From Candidatus Gagatemarchaeum stordalenia (GTDB lineage Archaea; Thermoproteota; Nitrososphaeria; Nitrososphaerales; Gagatemarchaeaceae), in the NCBI GenBank assembly GCA_003164815.1, contig PLUF01000094.1, positions 62,001 through 126,000 of the forward strand: a stretch of DNA of 64,000 nt. Direction: 5' to 3'. Each line of letters opens with the position of its first letter. Position 1 is the first letter of the stretch. Of the stretch, positions 52,890 to 61,045 are shown piece by piece. The notes under the pieces were generated by a model. It was given only the letters and a program-made list of their open reading frames with translations. It was not told the DNA's origin and did no database searches. The position numbers and the translations under genes are program-made.

Positions 52890-55223
52890 CTATCGGTCCC
52901 GGGGCCTCGATATCTCGGCGACCCTGTAGACCCTCCAGGAGTTGGGCCCCAGGTCGACGCGGAACTCCAGCTTCTCGAGGAGCCTCCTCCTGTCGAGTTT
53001 CTCCCACAGCCACGTCTCCTGGTTGAACTCCTCCACGTCCACGAAGAGCGCGGTCGCGAGCGGCTTGCCTCTCGTAGGGACCTGGATGACCCCCGTCGAG
53101 GGAGAGCCTGAGGTGTTACCGACGCAAATAACGAGCGAGGATGGATCCCAGAAGAGGACGCACTCGAGGGATGCGGGTCCCTCGAGCGCCTCGCTCCGCC
53201 CGAGCTTGATCGAGCTATCATCGTCGGTCCTGTCGTAGCTAGAGACCGTGAGGGTCCGGGAGAGGGACCTGCCGGCGAAGAGGGCTCCCTCGACGCCCGG
53301 CCTCAGCCCCCGGAGCGAGATCCACCTGAGGCGGGACCCTGCAGGGACCTTGAAGCTGGGTCCCTCGGGAGAGGTGGTCAGCCCTGCCTCCCCGGTGAGT
53401 AGCGCCTCCACGAACCTCGACGAAGCCACCGGGTCCGACCCGACCGACTCTACCTGCCTCTTCTCGGGATCGAACCAGTAGGGGAACTCCCCGGGCACGC
53501 CCCCCATCTTCTCGCAATCCGAGTGCACGAGAGCCGAGACCTTCTCGATCAGGGCGCTCCCGACGGCGGGGAGGCCCGAGGCGTACGCGAGTATTGCAAG
53601 CGCGAGCGAGCCTCGGGTCCAGCACCCGCCCAGCTGCCCTTCGCCGTAGGACGGATTGTAATACAGGGCGTTCGTCTGCGAGACGGTGCGGGGCCCGTAG
53701 CCGGTCTCGAAGTCCTTCTCCTGGAGCCTGTGGACGGTCGAGGGTCCGAGCTTCGCGCCGACCCCCGAGTACGAGAGGCCGACGGCCTGGTCGACGGTCG
53801 CCTCCGAGTGGAGCCTCCCCTTCGGGTCGAGGTTGACCGCGAGGCTCCCCGTCTCGATATCCCTCAGACGCTCGTCCGCAGTTTTGAGGATCTTCGCGCC
53901 CGCGTCCCGGAACCCGGCGGAGTCGCCGGCCTTGTTGAGCGCGCCCGAGAGCGACGCCAGATCCGAGAGGGCCCTGGCGGCGACCAAGTTCACCTCGGTC
54001 ACGCGCCCGGTCGGATATCCCGAGCCGAGGCGCCGTCTCCAGCCATCCGGCGAACCCGACGGAGTCGCGATGAGGCCATCGGAGGCGGCGTTGCGGAGTG
54101 CGTTGCCCGCTTTCCTGAGAGTTGGGTACCACTTCCTCGAAAGTTTTCTGTCTCCCTTGAGGCCGAGGTAGATGCAAGAGTTGATCACGAAGAGCGAAGT
54201 CTCCATCGGGCCGCCGCGGTCCGACGCCGAGTGGGGGAGCATCCCGTCTCTTCGCTGCGAAGCCTTAGACGCGCCGAAGTCGGTCTCAAAGAGGTCCGGT
54301 CGGAGGAGAGCCAGCCCGAAACCCGCGTTGATACGGTCGAGTGAGCGGGGCTCGCGTTCGATGGAGTCGAGGGAGGCCCTCGCCCAGGCGTAGGCGAAGT
54401 TCACCGGGGCGCTGGAGCTCCTGAACGTCGGACCGCGGCTCGCTGAGGCGACCTCGCCCGCGGCGGCGACGCCGGATCTGAGCTCCGAGAGGGCCGACTC
54501 GAGAGAGGAGCCATGATAGAGCGACGTCACGTTAACCTCGTAGGATCCTCCGGGCGGAAGCTCCACGTCGTGCTGGCTGAGGATGAGGATGGCGCCCGAC
54601 ATGCCGGCCGTGCTCTCGGGGAGCTCACCGGAAGCGGCGAAGTCGATCGCCTTCTGCCTGTTCCGCGTGAGATAGATGGCTGTGGGCACCGGCGTGAAAC
54701 CGATGACCCGGACTCCCGTGGTGTCGCCGACGTCGTCCATCACCACGTGGTCCCCGCGGTTGAAGGCGTTCACGCCGATGTCCGAGGGAGGGTCACTCTC
54801 GAGCCTGAAGTTCAGCGTGGTCGGATCGTGCAGCGTGAGTACCCTCAGCCTGAGCCCGGACTCTGACCTGTTGGTGTACCTGAGGAGCCGTAGGTATCCG
54901 TTCGAGTACCTTCCGCTCAGCCGGACAGTCTGGGATGCCTGCACCGGATCCTGCGGACCCGATGAGAAGCCGATCAAACCCGGCGAGAGCCTGACCCGCC
55001 GTTCCCTCTGGCGCAGCGGTATGACCACTCCAGCCTGGATCTTGAAGGCCTCGACCGACCCCCTCCCGAATAGGACCTTGCCGAACTCGGTCGAGTGGAG
55101 GTAGGAGACGCTGCCGTCTGGCTCGACCTTCAGCCTCTCGTGCCCGGCGTCGATGTAGAGGCTCCGCTTGAGCGTCGCGCTCGAGACTTCTCGCCCGTGC
55201 GCGAGCGGGGCCTCCTGTTGCAT
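52890..55223 (-). CDS. Six-hairpin glycosidase-like protein (debranching-enzyme type)
   Basis: The 777-residue soluble protein has an N-terminal beta-sandwich (about 20-260) and a middle region of repeated helical hairpins (PVNFAYAWARASLDSIEREPRSL, SLFVINSCIYLGLKGDRKL, GYGPRTVSQTNALYYNPSYGEGQLGGCWTRG) as in six-hairpin glycosidases. The C-terminal part is a second beta-domain (LGPNSWRVYRVAEI). This matches glycogen-debranching/GH15-GH63-like layouts; the substrate and catalytic acids are not identified. No signal peptide is seen. An internal trehalase-like reading is also possible. Confidence 0.65.
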   Translation of the reverse strand: MQQEAPLAHGREVSSATLKRSLYIDAGHERLKVEPDGSVSYLHSTEFGKVLFGRGSVEAFKIQAGVVIPLRQRERRVRLSPGLIGFSSGPQDPVQASQTVRLSGRYSNGYLRLLRYTNRSESGLRLRVLTLHDPTTLNFRLESDPPSDIGVNAFNRGDHVVMDDVGDTTGVRVIGFTPVPTAIYLTRNRQKAIDFAASGELPESTAGMSGAILILSQHDVELPPGGSYEVNVTSLYHGSSLESALSELRSGVAAAGEVASASRGPTFRSSSAPVNFAYAWARASLDSIEREPRSLDRINAGFGLALLRPDLFETDFGASKASQRRDGMLPHSASDRGGPMETSLFVINSCIYLGLKGDRKLSRKWYPTLRKAGNALRNAASDGLIATPSGSPDGWRRRLGSGYPTGRVTEVNLVAARALSDLASLSGALNKAGDSAGFRDAGAKILKTADERLRDIETGSLAVNLDPKGRLHSEATVDQAVGLSYSGVGAKLGPSTVHRLQEKDFETGYGPRTVSQTNALYYNPSYGEGQLGGCWTRGSLALAILAYASGLPAVGSALIEKVSALVHSDCEKMGGVPGEFPYWFDPEKRQVESVGSDPVASSRFVEALLTGEAGLTTSPEGPSFKVPAGSRLRWISLRGLRPGVEGALFAGRSLSRTLTVSSYDRTDDDSSIKLGRSEALEGPASLECVLFWDPSSLVICVGNTSGSPSTGVIQVPTRGKPLATALFVDVEEFNQETWLWEKLDRRRLLEKLEFRVDLGPNSWRVYRVAEISRPRDR

Positions 55224-55317
55224 GGGTCCCTTTTCGACTGATGCGAACTAATGGAGGTGGATTTACCTAAGTTGAGCGATTGTGCACGAGTTCTTTACTA
55301 CGGCCGGGGGCGGGGCG

Positions 55318-56721
55318 TCACTCCGCCTTCCAGGAGACGCCGCCCCCTGGTCGGTCCTCGAGGGCTATCCCCTTCTTCTTGAGCTGAGCCCGTATCTCAT
55401 CCGCCCGCTTGTAGTCCCGTCTCCGCCTCGCCTCCTCTCGCTCGCGAATCATCTCCTCCACGCGGGCCGAGACGGTCGATACCTCGTCGGGCTGCATCAC
55501 CCCGAGGACGGAGTCGACCCTCCTGAGGGCCTCGGCGACGGCGTCGCGTCCGGGCCTCGAGAGCCCCCCGGAGTCGATCAGGGTGTTGATGGTCCGCATG
55601 AATCCGTAGAGCGCCGCCAGCGCCTCGGCGACATTGAGGTCGTCGTCCATGGCGCTCTCGAACTCCGCGAGGAACGAGCTGCTGAACCCGACCCCGCCTG
55701 GACCGTCCTCCTGGACCTGGGCTTCCTTGAGGCGCGCGGAGAAGGCGTCGATCCTTGCGAGGTTCGACTTGGCCTGCTGGAGCGACTCGTCGGTGAGGTC
55801 GAGCTTGTCCCGGTAGTGGGCCCCGATCAGGAAGAGCCTAATCGCCCTCGGCTTCCATCCCTTCTCGGTGAGCTGTCTCAGCGTCACCACGTTGCCCACA
55901 GACTTGTGCATCTCCTCTCCGCTGACGTTCAGGAAATCGGAGTGGAGCCAGCAGCGCACGAACTCCTTCCCCGTGGCGGCTTCGGACTGCGCGATCTCGT
56001 TCTCGTGATGGGGGAACCTGTTGTCGATCCCGCCCGTGTGGATGTCGAAGGTCTCGCCCAAGTACTTCATCGACATCGCCGAGCACTCGATGTGCCAGCC
56101 GGGCCTGCCCTTTCCGAGCTCCGTCTCCCAGAAGACTTCCCCGTCGTCCGCGTCCCATGCCTTCCAGAGCGCAAAGTCGTTGGCCTCGTCCTTGTCGTAG
56201 GAGTCGTTCTTCACCCTCGCTCCCGCCACGAGCTGCGAGGGTCGGATCCCGGAGAGTTCACCGTACCTCTCGAACTTCGATACATCGTAGTAGACGGATC
56301 CGTCGTCCGCCCTGTAGGCGTAGCCCTTCTGCATCAGCGTCTTGATCAGCTCGACCATCTCCGGGATGTGCTTTGTGGCGCGAGGATAGACCTCCGCCCT
56401 CTCGATGTTCAGGGTCGAGAGATCCTCCATGAACGCGCGCTCGTAGAACAAAGTGAGGTCCTCGAGGGTCTTACCGGATTGCTTCATCCCCTTGATTATC
56501 TTGTCCTCGACGTCCGTGATGTTCATGACCTGGGTCACCTTGTAGCCCTTGAACTTCAGGTAGCGGCGCAGGATGTCCTCGAAGACGAACGTGCGAAAGT
56601 TGCCCACGTGCGCGTAGTTCCAGACCGTCGGCCCGCAGGTGTACATCCGCACCTCTCCTGCGCGAAGCGGCTCGAAGGGATAGACCTTCCTCCCCAGGCT
56701 GTTGTAGAGGTGCAGAGCCAA
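55318..56721 (-). CDS. cysS: Cysteinyl-tRNA synthetase
   Basis: This class Ia enzyme of 467 residues has zinc Cys29 (MYTCGPTVWNYAHVGN, with HVGN for HIGH), GWHIECSAMS and HHENEIAQSEAATG (remaining zinc ligands), and a C-terminal helical domain. The second signature reads EEMHKSVGN (about residue 268) in place of KMSKSxGN, a marked variant. It charges tRNA-Cys; a tRNA-Cys gene is at 62217. Clean ATG start. Upstream of the DUF5679 gene's end there is a T-rich tract. Confidence 0.95.
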   Translation of the reverse strand: MALHLYNSLGRKVYPFEPLRAGEVRMYTCGPTVWNYAHVGNFRTFVFEDILRRYLKFKGYKVTQVMNITDVEDKIIKGMKQSGKTLEDLTLFYERAFMEDLSTLNIERAEVYPRATKHIPEMVELIKTLMQKGYAYRADDGSVYYDVSKFERYGELSGIRPSQLVAGARVKNDSYDKDEANDFALWKAWDADDGEVFWETELGKGRPGWHIECSAMSMKYLGETFDIHTGGIDNRFPHHENEIAQSEAATGKEFVRCWLHSDFLNVSGEEMHKSVGNVVTLRQLTEKGWKPRAIRLFLIGAHYRDKLDLTDESLQQAKSNLARIDAFSARLKEAQVQEDGPGGVGFSSSFLAEFESAMDDDLNVAEALAALYGFMRTINTLIDSGGLSRPGRDAVAEALRRVDSVLGVMQPDEVSTVSARVEEMIREREEARRRRDYKRADEIRAQLKKKGIALEDRPGGGVSWKAE

Positions 56722-56765
56722 GATGGGAGGAACCCGCGCCCCGCGGCGTGATAAGCTCTTCCCCT

Positions 56766-56784
56766 TTGCAAAATAAAAAGGAAA
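56766..56784 (-). terminator. T-rich tract after the DUF5679 gene
   Basis: The minus strand reads ctttcctttttattttg just past the stop of the gene at 56797, an archaeal oligo-T termination signal. Confidence 0.4.
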
Positions 56785-56796
56785 GGGAGATTGGTC

Positions 56797-56946
56797 TTAC
56801 TTGAGCTTGCCGATGCGGAAGATTGGCTTTCCGCAGGATCCGCATGTACCCTTGACAGCAGCTCTACCGTTCTTGAGCTTGATCTGTTTCGGGTTCTTGA
56901 TCTCCCTGTTCTTCTTCTTCTCGTATACACAGTAGCCGGTTACCAC
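56797..56946 (-). CDS. DUF5679-like zinc-ribbon microprotein
   Basis: The 49-residue protein MVTGYCVYEKKKNREIKNPK (first 20) continues with KNGRAAVKGTCGSCGKPIFRIGK, the common pattern of archaeal DUF5679. The usual first CxxC is reduced to C-V-Y-E, leaving one intact CxxC (CGSC). The GTG at 56946 is chosen because a TATA (acttatatat, 56977-56986) lies 31 nt upstream and matches the family start; a longer open frame up to 57114 would contain that promoter. Function unknown. Confidence 0.75.
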   Translation of the reverse strand: MVTGYCVYEKKKNREIKNPKQIKLKNGRAAVKGTCGSCGKPIFRIGKLK

Positions 56947-57296
56947 TGTCTTTTTCCTCGCCTCGTGAGCGTGGAGGTTGATATATAAGTTCTTGGTAAA
57001 GCGGCAAGAATCAAGGTTTTTTCGGAAAACAGAGACTCTTTGCGACCTGAAAAAAGGATAGGAGCAAATCGGCCTTCTATGAAGACCCTCCAGTCCTCCG
57101 ATTTTTGCCCGCAACCGGTAAATTGCCTAGACCGACTGGTCGTGCGTCTCGTAAGGGGAAAGAATCAGAACGCTCTGTCCATCCTGCCGAGGGGAGGCGC
57201 GGGCCGTTGGCCAAAATCGGTCGAAAAAGGGTGAGTCGAACTGACATGTCGCGCCGCCGAGTTAGAAAAAACATAGTTGGGCGAAGACCTCAGTGG
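56947..57296. other. 350-nt gap with promoter and terminator signals
   Basis: The 56977-56986 TATA of the DUF5679 gene and, at the other end, a terminator hairpin of the cupredoxin gene lie in this stretch. No coding frame in it is supported: the plus-strand frames starting at 57040, 57105 and 57246 overlap the cupredoxin or have odd composition. Confidence 0.5.
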
Positions 57297-57306
57297 TCAG
57301 GTCTTC
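57264..57306 (-). terminator. Hairpin-T terminator of the oxidase/cupredoxin operon
   Basis: The minus strand forms an 8-bp stem GAAGACCT / AGGTCTTC (57283-57290 and 57299-57306) straddling the stop codon of the gene at 57297, followed about 12 nt later by a T6 run (57265-57270). Confidence 0.55.
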
Positions 57307-57761
57307 ACGACTATGGTGCCTTCGACGATCTGCGAGAGGAACACCTCGTAGGTGTAGGTGCCGGGTGCCGTGAGCGTCACGCAGTAGATGTTCCCGCCCG
57401 ACATCCCGTCGAAGTACCACTGCACCCCGTTGGGCGGGACCGAGACCGAGATCACGTTGTGCGCGGCCGTCGTGTCCTGATCGTTCCAGGTCACGGTGTT
57501 GTTCACCCCGACGACGACGGTCAGCGTGGGGGGCTCGAATCGGATGCTCGCGTTCGAGCCCACGCCCTGCGGGATGACTATCTGGACGCCGAGAGTGGGG
57601 CACGCTGTGTCCGAGCTCGCGTTCGCCGGCGGGAGAGAGGCGGGAGTCCCCAGGTAGTACGCCACCCCTGCGATGGCCGCGAGGACCAGAATCAGGACGG
57701 TCGAGATCGAGACCGTCCTCTTCTTATTCGAAGGACCCGGCGGCTGTTGTGTCGTCTCCAA
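57297..57761 (-). CDS. Anchored cupredoxin-fold protein lacking the copper ligands
   Basis: This 154-residue protein has a signal-anchor (about 18-38), a low-complexity linker and a cupredoxin domain aligned with the blue-copper domains next to it: VGVNNTVTWNDQDTTAAHNV with His101, ending GTYTYEVFLSQIVEGTIVV. The C-terminal loop that carries Cys, His and Met in its neighbours here reads Val140, Ser143 and Val146, so type-1 copper binding appears lost; an extra Cys127 stands alone. It may be structural or bind another partner. TTG start. Last gene of the oxidase cluster. Confidence 0.78.
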   Translation of the reverse strand: METTQQPPGPSNKKRTVSISTVLILVLAAIAGVAYYLGTPASLPPANASSDTACPTLGVQIVIPQGVGSNASIRFEPPTLTVVVGVNNTVTWNDQDTTAAHNVISVSVPPNGVQWYFDGMSGGNIYCVTLTAPGTYTYEVFLSQIVEGTIVVKT

Positions 57762-57939
57762 TGGCGTCGTCTATCTCCTTATCGTTCGGGGGCCCGCGAT
57801 GGAGGGGCAGAGTCCGCGGCGAGGTGCAACCTCGCAAGTTGGTTCGGGGACCGGGACCTCAAGCGGCATGGGCAAACTCCATCCTCCGGCTTTAAATCAG
57901 TTGCATTCGACTCAGGTATTCTCGCCGGACTCGCGGAGC

Positions 57940-58395
57940 TCAGCCGGTGACGGTTATCGTTCCCTTCATCCAGCTGTGATAGTCGCAGACGTAACTGTAG
58001 GTACCGGGCGTGGTCAGGGTCACGCTGTATGAATTGCCGCCCTTCAGGTTCGGCGACGTGGTCCCTGACGTGACTGTCGAGCCCGCGGGCACCGACTGGA
58101 AGTCGATGTTGTGAGTGACCCCGGTGTCCTGGTTGGTGAACGTGATCGTCGTGCCCGAGGTCACTGTGAGGGTGGACGGGGAGAAGTTGGCGCCGCTGCC
58201 TGCGCCGAGCGGGATCGTGATCGTCGAGCCGGAGCCGCTGCTCGTGGTTGAGCCCGTCGCGGCCTGCGCAGTCTTCGCCGGGAGGCTCGGAGGACCGTTG
58301 ATCAGGACCGCCCCGAGCGCGATCGGGATCACTATCGCAATCACGACCACGAGCGCCAGTACCATCTTCGTCGAACCGCTCATCTTGTTGCTCAT
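57940..58395 (-). CDS. Anchored plastocyanin-like blue-copper protein
   Basis: This 151-residue protein has a signal-anchor (about 10-32), a Ser/Thr/Gly linker and a cupredoxin domain with all four type-1 copper ligands: His95 (VTHNI), Cys137, His140 and Met143 (CDYHSWM). It is nearly the same as the C-terminal domain of CoxB (TLTVTSGTTITFTNQD, GTYSYVCDYHSWMKGTITV). It probably donates electrons to or near the oxidase. ATG at 58395 preferred; a GTG at 58404 is possible. It directly follows the subunit-IV-like gene. Confidence 0.9.
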   Translation of the reverse strand: MSNKMSGSTKMVLALVVVIAIVIPIALGAVLINGPPSLPAKTAQAATGSTTSSGSGSTITIPLGAGSGANFSPSTLTVTSGTTITFTNQDTGVTHNIDFQSVPAGSTVTSGTTSPNLKGGNSYSVTLTTPGTYSYVCDYHSWMKGTITVTG

Positions 58396-58400
58396 TTTTC

Positions 58401-58670
58401 TCACTGGATTATCGGGAAGGCGAGGAGCAGGGTGATAATCAGGACCCCCACGAGGAGGACCGGGACCAGGAAGAGGTATTTGACCGCCGTCGACTCCTCC
58501 CTGATGTTCATCGAGAAGAGAGCGGTCACGACCGCGCTGACAGAGGCGATCACACCTATCACGATGTCGATGTTCAGGCCGCCGGGATTCACCCTGTACG
58601 CGACTACCTCGACCACGCTTGCCACTACGAGGTATAACCAGATTCCAACGGCTAGACTCGTTTTCATCAT
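58401..58670 (-). CDS. Small oxidase subunit (subunit IV-like)
   Basis: The 89-residue membrane protein has three hydrophobic helices (about 4-22, 30-48 and 63-88), position and length like bacterial caa3-type subunit IV. It sits between coxAC and the cupredoxin gene. The double ATG at 58670/58667 follows GGTGAT. No catalytic residues are expected; it probably stabilises the complex. Confidence 0.75.
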   Translation of the reverse strand: MMKTSLAVGIWLYLVVASVVEVVAYRVNPGGLNIDIVIGVIASVSAVVTALFSMNIREESTAVKYLFLVPVLLVGVLIITLLLAFPIIQ

Positions 58671-58675
58671 ATCAC

Positions 58676-61039
58676 CTACAATAGGTAGAACATCGGGAAG
58701 ACGAAGACCCAGATCAGGTCGACGAAGGCCCAGTAGAGCGCGAAGTTCTCGACGCCGGTGAAGTTGGTGGTACTGAACCCGTTCTTCCTCGCCTTGTTGA
58801 TGAGGTAGGCCATCACCACAATCCCTGCGGTGACGTGGGCGCCGTGGAGGCCCACCGTGAAGAAGTAGGTGCTCTCGGGCAGAGTGCCGCCCCAGGGAGT
58901 GAAGGACGGGTTCCGGGTCACGATGTACCCATACCACTCGTAGGCCTTGATCACCATGAAGGTCGACGCGAGGACGAGGGTAATGGAGAGGTATCGGATC
59001 AGGTTCTTGTTCTTGCCCGCCTTAGCTGCCTCCAGGGCGAGGACCGCCGTGAGTCCGCTCGTTAGCAGGATGATTGTGAGTATCAGGCCGAGGTTGATGT
59101 CGTGTATTGCGCCCGGGAGCGGCCACGCAGCTGGGTCGTTTATCCTCAGGTAGAGGTCGCTGGCGATTATGGCGCCGAAGACTATGATGTCCGAGGAGAG
59201 GAAGATCCACATCGCGAGGCGGAGCTTCGGGATGTTCGTGAACGGCCATCTCTCGGAAGGCGTGTCGGGGAACTTGAACTTGTTCTTGGTGTCGTCTCCG
59301 GCCCAGCCTATCAGGGTGTAGCCCAGCACCACAAACCCCGCGAGCATCATCAGGACGCTGGAGGTCTGGTAGTAGGTGAAGAGGCAGAGGCCGAAGAAGG
59401 TCACGGCCATGCCCGCCGCGAGCTGGATGGGTCGCGGGCTGTAGTGCTCCTCGTGACCGCCCCCGTGGTAGCCCTCGACGTGCTCCTCGGCCGACCCGGG
59501 CGCGTCGTGGGCTCCTGACGCCCCCATGATGGTGGGCGTCCATTCGAGCCCGGTCGCGCCCCACGGGTTGACAGGCGCCACCGCGCCGCTGCGCACCGTG
59601 TAGACGAGGTTCAGCACCAGTAGGACCTGGGCGAGTGCGAAGACGAACGCGCCGATGGTCGAGATCATGTTGAGCATGTTCCAGGACGGGATGGACTGGT
59701 AGGTGTAGATCCTCCTCGGCATGTCATAGAGGAAGAACATCGGGAAGTATAGGACGTTGAACCCTATGAACGAGATGATGAAGTGGGCCTTGGCCATCCC
59801 GTCGTGGTACATCCTGCCCGTCATCTTGGGGAGGTAGAAGTAGATCCCGCCGAAGAGCGCGAAGATCGCGGCACCGACCATGACGTAATGGAAGTGCGCA
59901 ACTACGAAGTACGTCCCCCTGAAGACGACGTCCAGCACGAACGACGAGAGGAAGACCCCCGTGATTCCGCCGATGATGAAGAGGATGATCGAGCCGATCG
60001 CGAATAGCATCGGCACCGATAGGCGGATCGATGACTTTGCGAGCGACTTTACGAAAGAGAGGATGATCACGTCGAACGGGAGCGAGATCAAGAGGGTCGC
60101 GACGCTGAACGCCTCATCCTCGGTCAGGCTGACACCCGTGATGAACATGTGGTGCTCCCAGACCAGATAGCTCAGCGGGACGATGACGGCCCCCGTGACA
60201 GCGAGGATGATGTTCCTCTCGGCGATCGGACGGCCGGAGAAGACCGGGAGTATCTCCGTGATCATCCCGAAGCCGGGCAGCAGCACGACGTAGACCTCCG
60301 GGTGCCCGAAGAACCAGAAGATGTCGTCCCAGAGGACGGAGCCTCCAGCCGCGACGCCCTGGGATACCGGCAAGGAGAAGATGACGGTACCCAGGACCCT
60401 GTCCGATACGAGCATTAGCAGACCCGCCAGCAGGGACGGGAACGAGAAGAGCATCTGGAGGATCGTGAAGAGGACGAACCACGTGAACATGGGTATCTTC
60501 CGCCAGGTCATCCCGGGGGCGCGCATGTAGACGATCGTGAGCAGGATGTTGACGCTGCCTATGGTGATGGAGACGACGAGCATTATCAGTCCGAGGAAGG
60601 CGAGGGTCGGACCGGGGCCCGGCGTGTAGGACGTCGAGAGAGGCACGTATGAGGTCCAGCCTCCGCTCGCGTTGCCGCCGGGGAGGAAGAACCCGAGCGT
60701 CGCGAGTATCCCTCCGAAGACGAAGAGCCAGTAGCCGAGGGCGTTGAGCCTCGGCATCGCCATGTCCTTCGCGCCGATCTGGAGCGGCATCATGTAGTTC
60801 ATGAAGGCGATCGCGAGGGGCGAGAGGAAGAACAGAATCATTATCAGGCCATGCAGGGTCACGGCCTGGTCGTATGCAGCGGCGCCCAGGAAGTTGTTGA
60901 GCGGGACGGAGAGCTGGACCCGCATGAAGATGGCGAGGAGAGCGCCGATGAAGCCGAAGTAGAGCGCGCTGATGAAGTAGAGGACGCCGATGTCCTTGTG
61001 GTTCGTCGTGTAGAGCCAGCGTCTAAGCCAGGGGTCCAT
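58676..61039 (-). CDS. coxAC: Heme-copper oxidase, fused subunits I and III (type A1)
   Basis: The 787-residue protein joins a CoxA domain (about 1-540) and a CoxC domain (about 560-787), a fusion known in some bacteria and archaea. CoxA shows GHPEVYVVLLPGFG with the crosslinked His-Tyr and Glu of type A1 enzymes, VAHFHYVMVG (high-spin heme and CuB), LHGLIMILFFLSP, and IGAKDMAMPRLN with the D-channel entry Asp and the N beyond it. A linker carrying GYHGGGHEEHYS separates the halves. It reduces O2 and pumps protons in the membrane. Close upstream coxB and downstream small subunit form one operon. Confidence 0.96.
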   Translation of the reverse strand: MDPWLRRWLYTTNHKDIGVLYFISALYFGFIGALLAIFMRVQLSVPLNNFLGAAAYDQAVTLHGLIMILFFLSPLAIAFMNYMMPLQIGAKDMAMPRLNALGYWLFVFGGILATLGFFLPGGNASGGWTSYVPLSTSYTPGPGPTLAFLGLIMLVVSITIGSVNILLTIVYMRAPGMTWRKIPMFTWFVLFTILQMLFSFPSLLAGLLMLVSDRVLGTVIFSLPVSQGVAAGGSVLWDDIFWFFGHPEVYVVLLPGFGMITEILPVFSGRPIAERNIILAVTGAVIVPLSYLVWEHHMFITGVSLTEDEAFSVATLLISLPFDVIILSFVKSLAKSSIRLSVPMLFAIGSIILFIIGGITGVFLSSFVLDVVFRGTYFVVAHFHYVMVGAAIFALFGGIYFYLPKMTGRMYHDGMAKAHFIISFIGFNVLYFPMFFLYDMPRRIYTYQSIPSWNMLNMISTIGAFVFALAQVLLVLNLVYTVRSGAVAPVNPWGATGLEWTPTIMGASGAHDAPGSAEEHVEGYHGGGHEEHYSPRPIQLAAGMAVTFFGLCLFTYYQTSSVLMMLAGFVVLGYTLIGWAGDDTKNKFKFPDTPSERWPFTNIPKLRLAMWIFLSSDIIVFGAIIASDLYLRINDPAAWPLPGAIHDINLGLILTIILLTSGLTAVLALEAAKAGKNKNLIRYLSITLVLASTFMVIKAYEWYGYIVTRNPSFTPWGGTLPESTYFFTVGLHGAHVTAGIVVMAYLINKARKNGFSTTNFTGVENFALYWAFVDLIWVFVFPMFYLL

Positions 61040-61045
61040 CGATTA

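Noticed and set aside
55282-56751. 489-codon open frame on the plus strand opposite cysS
   Set aside because: Shadow of cysS; low-complexity Leu/Val/Asp/Arg mix without a domain.
57105-57950. 281-codon plus-strand frame opposite the degenerate cupredoxin
   Set aside because: Overlaps a clear anchored cupredoxin gene and its terminator and has shadow composition.
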